Source of the DNA: Empedobacter stercoris
Lineage (GTDB): Bacteria > Bacteroidota > Bacteroidia > Flavobacteriales > Weeksellaceae
DNA: 64,000 nt
Reading direction: 5' to 3'
Assembly: GCF_025244765.1 (NCBI RefSeq)
Contig: NZ_CP104209.1
Coordinates: 2,238,501 to 2,302,500 of the forward strand
Shown here: positions 26,695 to 34,238 of the stretch, in pieces
Layout: every line of letters begins with the position of its first letter
Numbering within the stretch: the stretch's first letter is position 1
Position numbers and translations under genes: made by a program
Notes under the pieces: model-generated
What the model saw: the letters and a program-made list of their open reading frames with translations, nothing else
Told to the model about the DNA's origin: nothing
The model's database searches: none

Positions 26695-26762
26695 TTTTTT
26701 GTGTTTAGTGTAAAACTAAGAAACCTTAAGAATATTATCAATTATATAATTAAAAACGAAAA

Positions 26763-26793
26763 AAAATCCTTTATCTCTTAGATAAAGGATTTT
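26763..26793 (-). terminator. Terminator after the thioesterase gene
   Basis: A 14-bp stem AAAATCCTTTATCT / AGATAAAGGATTTT with a 3-nt loop, between the thioesterase stop and the tnaA start on the minus strand. Confidence 0.75.
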
Positions 26794-26812
26794 AGCTTTT
26801 TATAGTTCGTTG

Positions 26813-27232
26813 TTAGTCAATAACAGGAACTGGTCTTTTGTTTTCGTTAATAGCAACTAACGTAAATGTTCCAGTAATCGCTTTTTCGCGGCCATCTCTG
26901 TACATACTTTCGATGAATATATCAATTTGTACATCCAAACTTGTACGACCAACACGAACAACTTTACCAACCATTTCGACAATAGTTCCGGCAGGAATAG
27001 AATGTTTAAAATCAATTTTATCACTACTTACTGTAACAATAGGTTTACGACAAAAACGAGTTGCTGTCATAAAAGCAATTTCATCCATCAGATACATGAC
27101 TGATCCGCCAAACATGGTGTTGTGATGGTTTGTATCTCCTGGAAAAACAGCTTTGAAAATACGAGTTTCAGAATTGATGATACGTTGTTCGATCAACTCT
27201 TCTCTTGGGGTTTTTTCCACTTCCATTATCAT
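26813..27232 (-). CDS. Acyl-CoA thioesterase, hotdog fold (second copy)
   Basis: A 139-residue single-hotdog protein; an alternative ATG at 27226 would remove two residues. FPGDTNHHNTMFGGSVMYLMDEIAFM is the active-site helix region of the YciA-like acyl-CoA hydrolases, and DKIDFKHSIPAGTIVEMVGKV the following strands. It hydrolyses acyl-CoA in the cytoplasm, probably as a hexamer by family analogy. It is shorter than the copy at 3483-4004, which has an additional C-terminal helical tail. It sits between terminators and looks monocistronic. Confidence 0.87.
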   Translation of the reverse strand: MIMEVEKTPREELIEQRIINSETRIFKAVFPGDTNHHNTMFGGSVMYLMDEIAFMTATRFCRKPIVTVSSDKIDFKHSIPAGTIVEMVGKVVRVGRTSLDVQIDIFIESMYRDGREKAITGTFTLVAINENKRPVPVID

Positions 27233-27568
27233 AATATTACACGTTACTTTTTCTTAAAATTAATTTTGTGACAATGTTTTTGTGGTGTTTTAATAATTTC
27301 ATAGAACATAATTTTTGAACCTTTTTCGCGAAAGTTTATTATAAATTAAAATTTCAAAATTGGCATTCTGGCTTATCAAATTTGTTGATTTACAGTTGCG
27401 CGACAGCTCGTGAGTTACACACGATTTCCCTATATTTTGAAATGAAACAAGGTGCAAAGATAGATGAGAAAAATGAAATTTTTATATTTATTGGATCGAA
27501 TTCGTTGGTTTGGAATAATTCGTGTAAATTCATTTTCTCAATTTTTTTAATCATTTTAAAAGAAACCA
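27233..27568. other. Intergenic stretch, no convincing gene
   Basis: 336 bp between divergent genes. It contains one exact TAnnTTTG box (TAATTTTG, 27261-27268) just before a 14-codon reading frame beginning ATG at 27274 (MFLWCFNN...). An open frame at 27382-27579 has no recognisable protein character. The LOG-gene promoter must lie here. No RNA or repeat was recognised. Confidence 0.4.
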
Positions 27569-28732
27569 ATGAAAATTAAACCAATAAAAGACTTAGTTCA
27601 TAATATTAATGAGTGGGAAGAATTAGTTGCTCAAACCAAAGATTTAACAAATAAAGTTATTCAGGATATTAATTTTATTCGTCACGAGATCAATTGGGAA
27701 GAATATAATTTGTGTAATACTTCTTTCTTGGGATGTAAGTTTAGACAACATCATGCAATTCATTTAATAGAGCGCGGAGCTTTTATATATCCAAAGTTTG
27801 AAGCTGTTCCTTATAATCCTTATCGAGGAAAATTATACACATGGCAAGAGTTGATGGAAGGTTACGATCCAAATAATGACCAAAGTATTGATCTAAAAAT
27901 CTATAAACATTTCAAAAAACATAAATATAATCCTTCTGTTTCTGAAGCTTTAGCTCAACGTTTGCATGATTTATCAATTGATGATGGTTTGCGAAGAATC
28001 TTAGAGTATGATGATGAGGGAATGACAAAACGAAAAGTCGTTGGGTTTATGGGCGGACATTCTACAGCGCGCAATTCAGAGTTCTATAATGAAACAGCGA
28101 AAGCCGCAAAATTAGCAACATCGAAAGGATATTTTGTAGTTTCTGGGGGAGGTCCAGGGATTATGGAAGCTGCAAATTTAGGAGCTTATATGGCAAATTA
28201 TTCAGACGAAGATCTAATGAATGCAATTCATATTTTAGCAGATTTAGATTTTGTAGATGAAAATAAAACAGAGTATTTAGCCAAGAATTATATGACAAAT
28301 GCTAAGAAAGTTTTGGATCTTTACCCAAATGGTGCTGAAAGTTTAGCTATTCCAACTTGGTTTTACGGACACGAGCCAAGTAATTTGTTTGCAACAAATA
28401 TTGCAAAGTATTTTTCGAATAGTATTCGTGAAGATATGTTGTTAACCATTAGTTTGTTCGGATTGGTTTATGCGCCAGGAAGTGCAGGAACTACTCAAGA
28501 AATTTTTCAGGAAGCAGCGCAAAACCATTACGGAACATCAGGGTATTACAGTCCAATGATATTTTTGAGCAAAAAAAGGTATGTAGAAGATACTTCGATT
28601 TATTCTGTATTGCATCAATTATCAACAGGAAGACCTTATAAAGACTTATTATTTTTGACAGATTCGTCTGATTTAGCGATTGATTTTATTGAAAAGCATC
28701 CACCAATCAAAGTAGATAAAAAAAATAATTAA
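27569..28732 (+). CDS. LOG-family protein, large type (PpnN/lysine decarboxylase-like)
   Basis: A 387-residue protein. The Rossmann core has VVGFMGGHSTARNSEFY, GYFVVSGGGPGIMEAANLGAY (the GGGPGxME phosphoribohydrolase motif) and APGSAGTTQEIFQEA. The last corresponds to PGGxGTxxE of LOG enzymes with the second Gly replaced by Ser. The long N-terminal part (~150 residues) and the insertion around residue 220-250 make it a large LOG protein akin to nucleotide-5'-monophosphate nucleosidases rather than small cytokinin LOGs. It probably cleaves a nucleoside monophosphate to ribose-5-phosphate and base. The substitution does not touch the catalytic Glu or Arg as far as I can see. Confidence 0.83.
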   Translation: MKIKPIKDLVHNINEWEELVAQTKDLTNKVIQDINFIRHEINWEEYNLCNTSFLGCKFRQHHAIHLIERGAFIYPKFEAVPYNPYRGKLYTWQELMEGYDPNNDQSIDLKIYKHFKKHKYNPSVSEALAQRLHDLSIDDGLRRILEYDDEGMTKRKVVGFMGGHSTARNSEFYNETAKAAKLATSKGYFVVSGGGPGIMEAANLGAYMANYSDEDLMNAIHILADLDFVDENKTEYLAKNYMTNAKKVLDLYPNGAESLAIPTWFYGHEPSNLFATNIAKYFSNSIREDMLLTISLFGLVYAPGSAGTTQEIFQEAAQNHYGTSGYYSPMIFLSKKRYVEDTSIYSVLHQLSTGRPYKDLLFLTDSSDLAIDFIEKHPPIKVDKKNN

Positions 28733-28836
28733 AATATTTTTAATTATTTTTAAGTAATTAAAGTGTTGTTAGATAAATATTTAAATCTTGTTTTCTTTAG
28801 ATTTTTCTGAATAAAATAAAATAAATTGGAATAATA

Positions 28837-28867
28837 TTTGGTATTTTAAATAATGAACGTATATTTG
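28837..28867 (+). promoter_or_regulatory. Full Bacteroidota promoter (TTTG-N19-TATATTTG) for the tRNAs
   Basis: The -33 TTTG at 28837-28840 and -7 TATATTTG at 28860-28867 are separated by exactly 19 bp, the consensus spacing. The predicted transcription start is about 28873, six bases before the first tRNA. Confidence 0.8.
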
Positions 28868-28878
28868 CAGTCCAATAA

Positions 28879-28951
<73 letters not shown>

Positions 28952-28957
28952 CTAAAT

Positions 28958-29029
<72 letters not shown>

Positions 29030-29030
<1 letters not shown>

Positions 29031-29145
29031 CTACAAAGAGAGTTTCTAACAAGAAACTCTCTTTTTTTATATCTTAACTTCTCGAATTAATTTGGATAAA
29101 CTATTTTTGTATGATGAATGTAGAAGAATATAAAAAACAATATAA
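29030..29145 (+). repeat. 116-bp direct repeat, left copy
   Basis: Identical base for base to 31278-31393. It contains the tRNA terminator hairpin (29035-29064 plus T-run), a TATTTTTG promoter box at 29102-29109 and the first 11 codons of the SUFU gene. Its first base is the last base of tRNA-fMet copy 2. Confidence 0.95.
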
Positions 29146-29194
29146 CGCTAAACAGCAAAAACTGAATAGCGTTTTTATCATTTGTAAACAATAG
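29111..29194 (+). pseudogene. Truncated 5' stub of the SUFU-domain gene
   Basis: ATG at 29111 opens a 27-codon frame whose first 11 codons (MMNVEEYKKQY) equal the start of the intact gene at 31359. It then diverges at the repeat border and stops at TAG 29192-29194. It has its own promoter box in the repeat, so the stub may still be transcribed. An interrupted-palindrome hairpin (29144-29173, arms AACGCTAAACAG / CTGAATAGCGTT) followed by Ts lies inside it and would terminate transcription. Confidence 0.75.
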
Positions 29195-29270
29195 TTAAAA
29201 GCATGCATTTTTTAACCCATTTTTACACCTATTTTTATATCGTTTTTTACGATGGATTTTTGACAAGAAT

Positions 29271-29483
29271 TTAATAGTTTTCACCTTCCTGCATTTTTAT
29301 TTTTTTCCCATTTCTAAAATTAAAAACTTCGCCTGTCTTTTTATCTAATACCAAAGGATATTTATTATTAAAAACATATCTTTCATTACTGTTATTTTTT
29401 ATTAAATAATAAGTAAAACAAAACAACAAAGCAATTATTATTGCAGTTGCAGAATATATTATTTCTTTATTTTTCATCATCAA
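29271..29483 (-). CDS. Small single-pass membrane protein, unknown
   Basis: A 70-residue protein with one hydrophobic segment near the N-terminus (IIYSATAIIIALLFCFTYYLI) and a short polar tail with a beta-hairpin look (YPLVLDKKTGEVFNFRNGKK). It overlaps the end of the lipoprotein gene upstream by 17 bp, which suggests translational coupling. It is the last gene of the island cluster. No family is recognised, and an immunity-type role would be guesswork. Confidence 0.6.
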   Translation of the reverse strand: MMMKNKEIIYSATAIIIALLFCFTYYLIKNNSNERYVFNNKYPLVLDKKTGEVFNFRNGKKIKMQEGENY

Positions 29484-30030
29484 ATTCAGTTATATTATTA
29501 CAGATATCTCCATAAGAACTAAAATCACCATCCCAAATAGTAAGGTATTCTAATTCATCTACTTCTTTTCCATTTTTATCAAAAATTTTAGCAGTCATTT
29601 CTAAAGGAACTGGATATTTATAATTATTTTGATAACCATAATCATCAATATTATTCGAGTAGTAAAAGACTTGATTGTAAATAAAAAATTGATTGTTTTT
29701 TAAATTCTCAAAATGAGTAGAAATAACAATTAATTTATTATAACCATTTGTTCCTTTTACTTCTAACGATTGATTAATAAAATCCCAATCAGTGTTTAGA
29801 TTAAACTGTTTTCTAAAACCATTTATATATATTTTTTTTGATTTTTCATCTCGGTTTTCAAAACCATCTTTTTTACTAATAAATTTTTCATTGATAGAAT
29901 AATTATCACTATACCAATTATTAATATCATTTAATTGAATTAATTCAATTTCTATTTCATTATTATTGCTTGAATCTCCACAAGCTATTAAAATAAAAAA
30001 GCAAGTAACAATAAGTAAAATTTTCTTCAT
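29467..30030 (-). CDS. Predicted lipoprotein, unknown (island gene)
   Basis: A 187-residue protein with a signal peptide and clear lipobox (FFILIACGDSS, Cys at about residue 17). The mature part is acidic and aromatic (SSYGDICNNITEFDDEK at the end), without known motifs. It is very AT-rich with many Asn codons, unlike the housekeeping neighbours. It lies 6 bp after the four-segment membrane protein gene and overlaps the 70-residue gene, so the island genes form one transcription unit. Confidence 0.65.
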   Translation of the reverse strand: MKKILLIVTCFFILIACGDSSNNNEIEIELIQLNDINNWYSDNYSINEKFISKKDGFENRDEKSKKIYINGFRKQFNLNTDWDFINQSLEVKGTNGYNKLIVISTHFENLKNNQFFIYNQVFYYSNNIDDYGYQNNYKYPVPLEMTAKIFDKNGKEVDELEYLTIWDGDFSSYGDICNNITEFDDEK

Positions 30031-30036
30031 ATTTAT

Positions 30037-30462
30037 TTAATTTACAGTCGAATTAAGTTTCTTTTTATCAGTTAAAAATTTACATCCTATAATAAAACTC
30101 GATAATGAACCTATAATTGTTGCATAATTCCCTAACAATCTGTAAAATACTGGTAGTTTTTGAATTTCATAATAATAACTACCCAAAATAAAAAAAATTA
30201 TAAAACATACAGATATTAAACCCATTATTATTCTACCTTTTTGACCTATAGAAATTTTCATTACTACATAAGTGTAAATAAAACCTTTTATAAATGGCAT
30301 TACATAATTCCCTAATAAAATTTCTAATGATTGTGGTGATATTTTTTCTATAAATAGAATATCTAAAAAAGAAATTAATAAAAAAACAACTCCTCCCAAT
30401 ATTAATGCAAGAATATAGCGTAATATTCTCTGTACTATCCATATATCATTATTACTATTCAT
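30037..30462 (-). CDS. Four-segment membrane protein, unknown (island gene)
   Basis: A 141-residue protein with four predicted membrane helices (YILALILGGVVFLLISF, VMPFIKGFIYTYVVM, IMGLISVCFIIFFILGSYY, NYATIIGSLSSFIIGCKFL). There is no signal peptide and no recognised motif. It is spaced 7 bp from the upstream gene and 6 bp from the downstream lipoprotein gene, as in an operon. Confidence 0.62.
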   Translation of the reverse strand: MNSNNDIWIVQRILRYILALILGGVVFLLISFLDILFIEKISPQSLEILLGNYVMPFIKGFIYTYVVMKISIGQKGRIIMGLISVCFIIFFILGSYYYEIQKLPVFYRLLGNYATIIGSLSSFIIGCKFLTDKKKLNSTVN

Positions 30463-30469
30463 AATTTAT

Positions 30470-30868
30470 TTAACTTACTTTAAAACCCTTTTCTTCTAAC
30501 AAAGAACAAAATTTATCATATACATTATCTTTATTAGCCACAATGAACAACCAATTAATTATACAACAAATTAGTATTACAAAAACTATAATATACCTAT
30601 CAATGAATTCAAGATATTTTTGACTATGAGAAACTTCTTCAATACTTTTCTCCAAAAAATAATCTACAAGTATGTTGAAAGAAACTATAAACAATGCGAT
30701 AAAAATAGCACGTAACCAAAAATTTACATAAGGCAACACTTTTATATTGTTATTGTTTTTTTTTATTTTAAATTTACTCTTTTCAAATTCATACTTATAC
30801 CATTTTTTATCCTCTAATGATTCAATTTCATTATACATAATATCATCCAATTTGTCAACATTATTCAT
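30470..30868 (-). CDS. Two-segment membrane protein, unknown (island gene)
   Basis: A 132-residue protein. A charged N-terminal cytoplasmic part of about 50 residues is followed by two membrane helices (WLRAIFIALFIVSFNILVDY and YIIVFVILICCIINWLFIV) separated by a short acidic loop, then a short tail. No family is recognised. The domain order (soluble N-terminus, helical hairpin) is common in small sensory or immunity-type proteins, but nothing here proves such a role. Confidence 0.6.
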   Translation of the reverse strand: MNNVDKLDDIMYNEIESLEDKKWYKYEFEKSKFKIKKNNNNIKVLPYVNFWLRAIFIALFIVSFNILVDYFLEKSIEEVSHSQKYLEFIDRYIIVFVILICCIINWLFIVANKDNVYDKFCSLLEEKGFKVS

Positions 30869-30893
30869 AATTAGCGTTTTATAATATTTTTTT

Positions 30894-31049
30894 TTAAAAA
30901 GTTCGTTTTATAATATAGAAGATCCGGTACACATCATTTAGATTAATCGTAAAATCTTCACATTTAGGATTTCTCGAATGCAAAGTCAATTTTCCATTAT
31001 AAGGATTATAACCTACAATATCTTTATGATAGATATTATTTTTTGTCAT
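30894..31049 (-). CDS. Small protein (51 residues), first gene of the island cluster
   Basis: ATG at 31049, TAA at 30894-30896. The peptide has protein-like composition (VGYNPYNGKLTLHSRNPKC, then DFTINLNDVYRIFYII) that looks like a small beta-strand domain rather than random frame. A TACTTTTG -7 box lies upstream on the minus strand (31121-31128), giving a leader of roughly 65 nt. It could also be the remaining end of a longer gene. No homologue is recognised. Confidence 0.4.
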   Translation of the reverse strand: MTKNNIYHKDIVGYNPYNGKLTLHSRNPKCEDFTINLNDVYRIFYIIKRTF

Positions 31050-31277
31050 CAAGAATCCTCATTTATATTATCACCTTCTATAATGAGTTTTTTTCTTTTC
31101 TTGAATATTACGAAATAGTACAAAAGTAACCAAAACGTAACTCAGTAAAAATAGGAAAAATTACCTATTCAATAATAGTTTATGATCAAAAAATATTTTT
31201 CTAAAATCGTAAAAGATCAAAGAAAAGTATAAAGAAGTCATAAGTACTTGGTAAAACATTTTGTGCTCTTCAAAACG

Positions 31278-31393
31278 ACTACAAAGAGAGTTTCTAACAA
31301 GAAACTCTCTTTTTTTATATCTTAACTTCTCGAATTAATTTGGATAAACTATTTTTGTATGATGAATGTAGAAGAATATAAAAAACAATATAA
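31278..31393 (+). repeat. 116-bp direct repeat, right copy
   Basis: Exact copy of 29030-29145. Here it leads into the full-length SUFU-domain gene. It contains a terminator hairpin (31283-31312 plus Ts) and the TATTTTTG promoter box at 31350-31357. Confidence 0.95.
31350..31357 (+). promoter_or_regulatory. -7 promoter box (TATTTTTG), leaderless SUFU-gene start
   Basis: An exact TAnnTTTG match. The box ends one base before the first ATG (31359) and four before the second (31362), so the message should start on the initiation codon. Confidence 0.5.
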
Positions 31394-31997
31394 ATCAGAT
31401 CAGGCTGTTGGTGCGATTGCAATCGAAAATCGTTTAAAAGAAGTCTATGGAACTTTAGAACCAAGATTTTATTCGCCACAAGTAATGTCGTTTCAAGGTG
31501 GAGATGATCCAATTGATGGAGTGGCTGTATTTGATGTGAACGGTTATTATCATTTGGTGAGCTATGGAATGTCGCATTTATATTATTCGGAAGAAAGTGT
31601 AGGAGCAGAATTTAGTAAATGGGGATTTGAATTTTCGTTTCGTGTAAAACCTGTAAAAGATGACAATGGAGAAGATCCTTTCTGGGTAGTTCAGCTGATG
31701 AATAACTTGGGTCGATTTGTCAATGAAACTAAAGTTTGGTTTGATGAATATCAATATTTACCATTAGGAGGTCCTATTCGAACAGATACGGACACGGATA
31801 TTGTTGGTTTAGCTTTTATAAAAGATGATGATTTAAATGAGATAAACACACCTCACGGTAAAGTGACTTTTTTACAAATGGTTGGTTTAAATTCAGATCA
31901 ATTGAAAAGACTAGAAGCGAATTCAACAAAAGAAGAAATAATGTCAGTGCTAACTGAAATAAAGTCAGTTAATCCAAAATTTGTTTGCGAATTGTAA
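31359..31997 (+). CDS. Suppressor-of-fused (SUFU) domain protein
   Basis: A 212-residue protein. QGGDDPIDGVAVFDVNGYYHLVSYGMSHLY and the following EFSKWGFEFSFRVKP are the core of the bacterial SUFU domain, followed by the conserved WVVQLMNNLGRFV. In bacteria many SUFU proteins act as immunity proteins of polymorphic toxins, others are of unknown function; no toxin gene adjoins this one. Start is at ATG 31359 or, more likely with the leaderless promoter, 31362. Its first codons are duplicated 2,248 bp upstream in the left direct repeat, so this locus has undergone insertion or recombination. Confidence 0.85.
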   Translation: MMNVEEYKKQYKSDQAVGAIAIENRLKEVYGTLEPRFYSPQVMSFQGGDDPIDGVAVFDVNGYYHLVSYGMSHLYYSEESVGAEFSKWGFEFSFRVKPVKDDNGEDPFWVVQLMNNLGRFVNETKVWFDEYQYLPLGGPIRTDTDTDIVGLAFIKDDDLNEINTPHGKVTFLQMVGLNSDQLKRLEANSTKEEIMSVLTEIKSVNPKFVCEL

Positions 31998-32049
31998 CAA
32001 TTAATTTTCAAATAGAGCTATTTACGTAAGCTTATTTCTTAAATTTTGT

Positions 32050-32205
32050 TAAATGTAATAAACAGATTATCAATATATTAAAATTGGTATTTGATTTGAT
32101 TATACTAAAGCGTTAGTAGCACTAATAGTAGAATAAATTTTTCATAGGTTAGGTTAATAATTAGTAAAGCTAATTATGAGGCACTCTTTCGGGAGTGCTT
32201 TTTTT
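32050..32205 (+). ncRNA. Possible small RNA or thioredoxin leader with terminator
   Basis: The 235 bp between the SUFU stop and the thioredoxin start have no gene. They contain a palindromic TAATTA...TAATTA segment (about 32157-32175) and a strong hairpin GCACTC/GAGTGC (32181-32198) followed by seven Ts ending at 32205, only 27 bp before the thioredoxin ATG. A terminator 185 nt past the SUFU stop and directly before another gene suggests either an independent small RNA or a transcription-attenuated leader. The 5' end is unknown. Confidence 0.3.
32181..32205 (+). terminator. Terminator-type hairpin upstream of thioredoxin
   Basis: A 6-bp GC-rich stem GCACTC / GAGTGC with loop TTTCGG, followed by seven Ts. 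Confidence 0.7.
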
Positions 32206-32232
32206 AGAATATTTATAGAAAAAAATATCACA

Positions 32233-32589
32233 ATGTTTAGAAATTTATTCAATCGAAATAAAGAGAAACCAAATAACGAACAAGAATCAAAAACAATGAC
32301 TTTCGAAGAAATTATTAATTCAGATAAACCCGTTCTTTTAGACTTTTTTGCGACTTGGTGTGGACCTTGTCAAATGATGGGACCTGTGTTGCAGCAAGTA
32401 AAAGAGGAATTGGGAGATGATGTCAAAATTCTAAAAGTGGATGTTGATAAATATCAAGATTTAGCGGCACGTTATCAAGTGCAAGGTGTTCCGACTTTTG
32501 CTATTTTCAAGAATAGCGAATTGCTTTGGAAAGAAAGTGGTGCGCGACCAAAAGAACAATTGGTTGAGGTGATTAAAAAGTATATTTAA
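32233..32589 (+). CDS. trxA: Thioredoxin
   Basis: A 118-residue protein with a single thioredoxin domain: VLLDFFATWCGPCQMMGPVL holds the redox pair WCGPC, and VQGVPTFAIFK the cis-Pro loop. The preferred ATG 32233 adds a short Asn/Lys-rich N-terminal extension before the fold at MTFEEI; an upstream frame to 32176 passes through the terminator hairpin and is rejected. It is a cytoplasmic disulfide reductant. It is followed by a terminator at 32620-32648. Confidence 0.9.
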   Translation: MFRNLFNRNKEKPNNEQESKTMTFEEIINSDKPVLLDFFATWCGPCQMMGPVLQQVKEELGDDVKILKVDVDKYQDLAARYQVQGVPTFAIFKNSELLWKESGARPKEQLVEVIKKYI

Positions 32590-32619
32590 AATAGGTTTGC
32601 TTTGCAGCCAAAGTCGATT

Positions 32620-32648
32620 AAAAAATCCGCTTATTGAGCGGATTTTTT
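32620..32648 (+). terminator. Terminator after thioredoxin
   Basis: The stem AAAATCCGCT / AGCGGATTTT lies in the intergenic gap before the convergent permease gene, with A- and T-runs on either side. Confidence 0.78.
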
Positions 32649-32663
32649 TTGTGTTTATAAATT

Positions 32664-34091
32664 TTATTTCTTTTTATTTGATTTTACAATTCGATAAGAA
32701 ATGTATAGAAAGATTAACCATATTGGAATTAATTCTACCGAAATTTTAAGTCCAGTAAACCACATGATGATTAAAATACCAAATAAGAAAATTAAACAAA
32801 GGTAATTGCTTATCGGGTACAGAAGCGAAGGGAATAATGTTTTTACGTTTTCTATATCTTTCTGTTTTCGATATTTAAGGTGTGTTATCGAGATCATAAT
32901 CCAGTTGATAACTAATGTTGAAACAACTAATGACATTAGAATATGAAAAGCATCTTCTGGAATTACTTTGTTGATGAAAATACAAATTGCTGCAAAAATA
33001 GAAGATACTGCAATGGCCATCACTGGAACGTGATTTTTATTTAATTTCTTCAAAAATTTTGGCGCATTTCCCTGTTCAGCCAAACCGTATAACATTCTAC
33101 TATTACTATAAACAGAGCTGTTATAAACTGATAAAGCAGCAGTTAGAACGATAACATTTAGCGCATTAGCGATTAATCTTGAAAAATCAATTGTATGACC
33201 AAAAAGATCGAGTTTTAAGTGATTTAAGTTTTGAAAAACCATTACAAATGGACTACTTTTATCTGTAATTGTTTCCCAAGGAGCCAAAGAAAATAAGATA
33301 ATTAATGCCCCTACATAAAAAATTAAGATTCGATAAATAACTTGATTCGTTGCTTTTGGAATTGTTTTTTCTGGATTTTTAGCTTCTGCAGCTGTGATTC
33401 CAATTAATTCCAAGCCTCCAAAAGAGAACATAATTAGAGCCATAGCGGCTAATAATCCGCTGAAACCACCTTCACTATTCCCAGAGAGCCATCCTTTTGG
33501 AAAGAAACCTCCGTTGTTCCAAAGATTTTGAACAGTCGCTTGTTCGCCTCCAGTTCCACTAATTAATAAGTATGCTCCGAAAATAATCATTGCGATAATG
33601 GCAACAACTTTAATGATTGAAAACCAAAATTCGGCTTCACCAAACATTTTAACTGAGCCTAAATTCAACGCATTGATAACGATAAAAAAGAATAAACTTG
33701 AAGCCCATAAAGGAATTTCGGGCCACCAGAATTGCACATAAATTCCGATTGCTGTCAATTCAGACATACTTACTAAAACGTAAAGAATCCAATAATTCCA
33801 ACCAGAAGCAAATCCAGCAAATGAACCCCAATATTTATAAGCAAAATGGCTAAAACTTCCAGAAACAGGCTCGTTAACCACCATTTCTCCTAATTGTCGC
33901 ATGATAAAAAAGGCTATAATTCCAGCGATTGCATATCCTAAAATAACAGATGGTCCAGCTAGAACTGCAGCTGGTCCAATCCCTAAAAATAGACCAGTTC
34001 CAATTGCACCTCCTAAAGCGATTAATTGAATATGTCGGTTTGTAAGACCTCTTTGCAATTCTTTTTCTTCGGTATTTTTTATTTGACTCAC
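32664..34091 (-). CDS. Amino-acid permease, APC superfamily (AAT family)
   Basis: A 475-residue protein with twelve predicted membrane segments. The N-terminal LQRGLTNRHIQLIALGGAIGTGLFLGIG and FFIMRQLGEMVVNEPVSGSFSHFA are the signatures of the AAT family (AroP, PheP, ProY, GabP, AnsP). ELIGITAAEAKNPEKTIPKA is the conserved loop after segment 6. It imports an amino acid with protons; the substrate cannot be fixed from sequence. AroP-like uptake of aromatic amino acids would suit the tryptophanase in this window, but they are not adjacent. Confidence 0.88.
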   Translation of the reverse strand: MSQIKNTEEKELQRGLTNRHIQLIALGGAIGTGLFLGIGPAAVLAGPSVILGYAIAGIIAFFIMRQLGEMVVNEPVSGSFSHFAYKYWGSFAGFASGWNYWILYVLVSMSELTAIGIYVQFWWPEIPLWASSLFFFIVINALNLGSVKMFGEAEFWFSIIKVVAIIAMIIFGAYLLISGTGGEQATVQNLWNNGGFFPKGWLSGNSEGGFSGLLAAMALIMFSFGGLELIGITAAEAKNPEKTIPKATNQVIYRILIFYVGALIILFSLAPWETITDKSSPFVMVFQNLNHLKLDLFGHTIDFSRLIANALNVIVLTAALSVYNSSVYSNSRMLYGLAEQGNAPKFLKKLNKNHVPVMAIAVSSIFAAICIFINKVIPEDAFHILMSLVVSTLVINWIMISITHLKYRKQKDIENVKTLFPSLLYPISNYLCLIFLFGILIIMWFTGLKISVELIPIWLIFLYISYRIVKSNKKK

Positions 34092-34238
34092 GTGTGATGT
34101 ATTAATTTGTTAAATATATGTAAAAAGTATTTTTAAAAAGAACATTTTAAAGAATTGTCTTGTTTAGATTAATATTCAATAATCGTTGAATTAGGTTAAT
34201 TAAATATATTTTACATTTATCCTTAAAATAACAAAAAG

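Larger units (their letters stand above)
29146..31277. mobile_element. Inserted AT-rich accessory segment between 116-bp direct repeats
   Basis: 2,132 bp bracketed by perfect direct repeats next to tandem initiator tRNAs. All genes are on the minus strand, opposite to the flanks, and their proteins are unusually rich in Asn, Lys and Ile. No integrase, transposase or terminal inverted repeat was found. It is therefore either a passively mobilised island or the product of recombination between duplicated SUFU 5' ends. Calling it mobile is inference from the repeats and composition. Confidence 0.55.

Noticed and set aside
27382-27579. 65-codon frame upstream of the LOG gene
   Set aside because: No recognisable protein features, no promoter box and overlap with the LOG gene start; treated as non-coding.
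29146-31277. Classical integrative element or prophage using the tRNA as attachment site
   Set aside because: The repeats start at the last tRNA base but do not contain tRNA sequence, and no integrase or phage gene is present.
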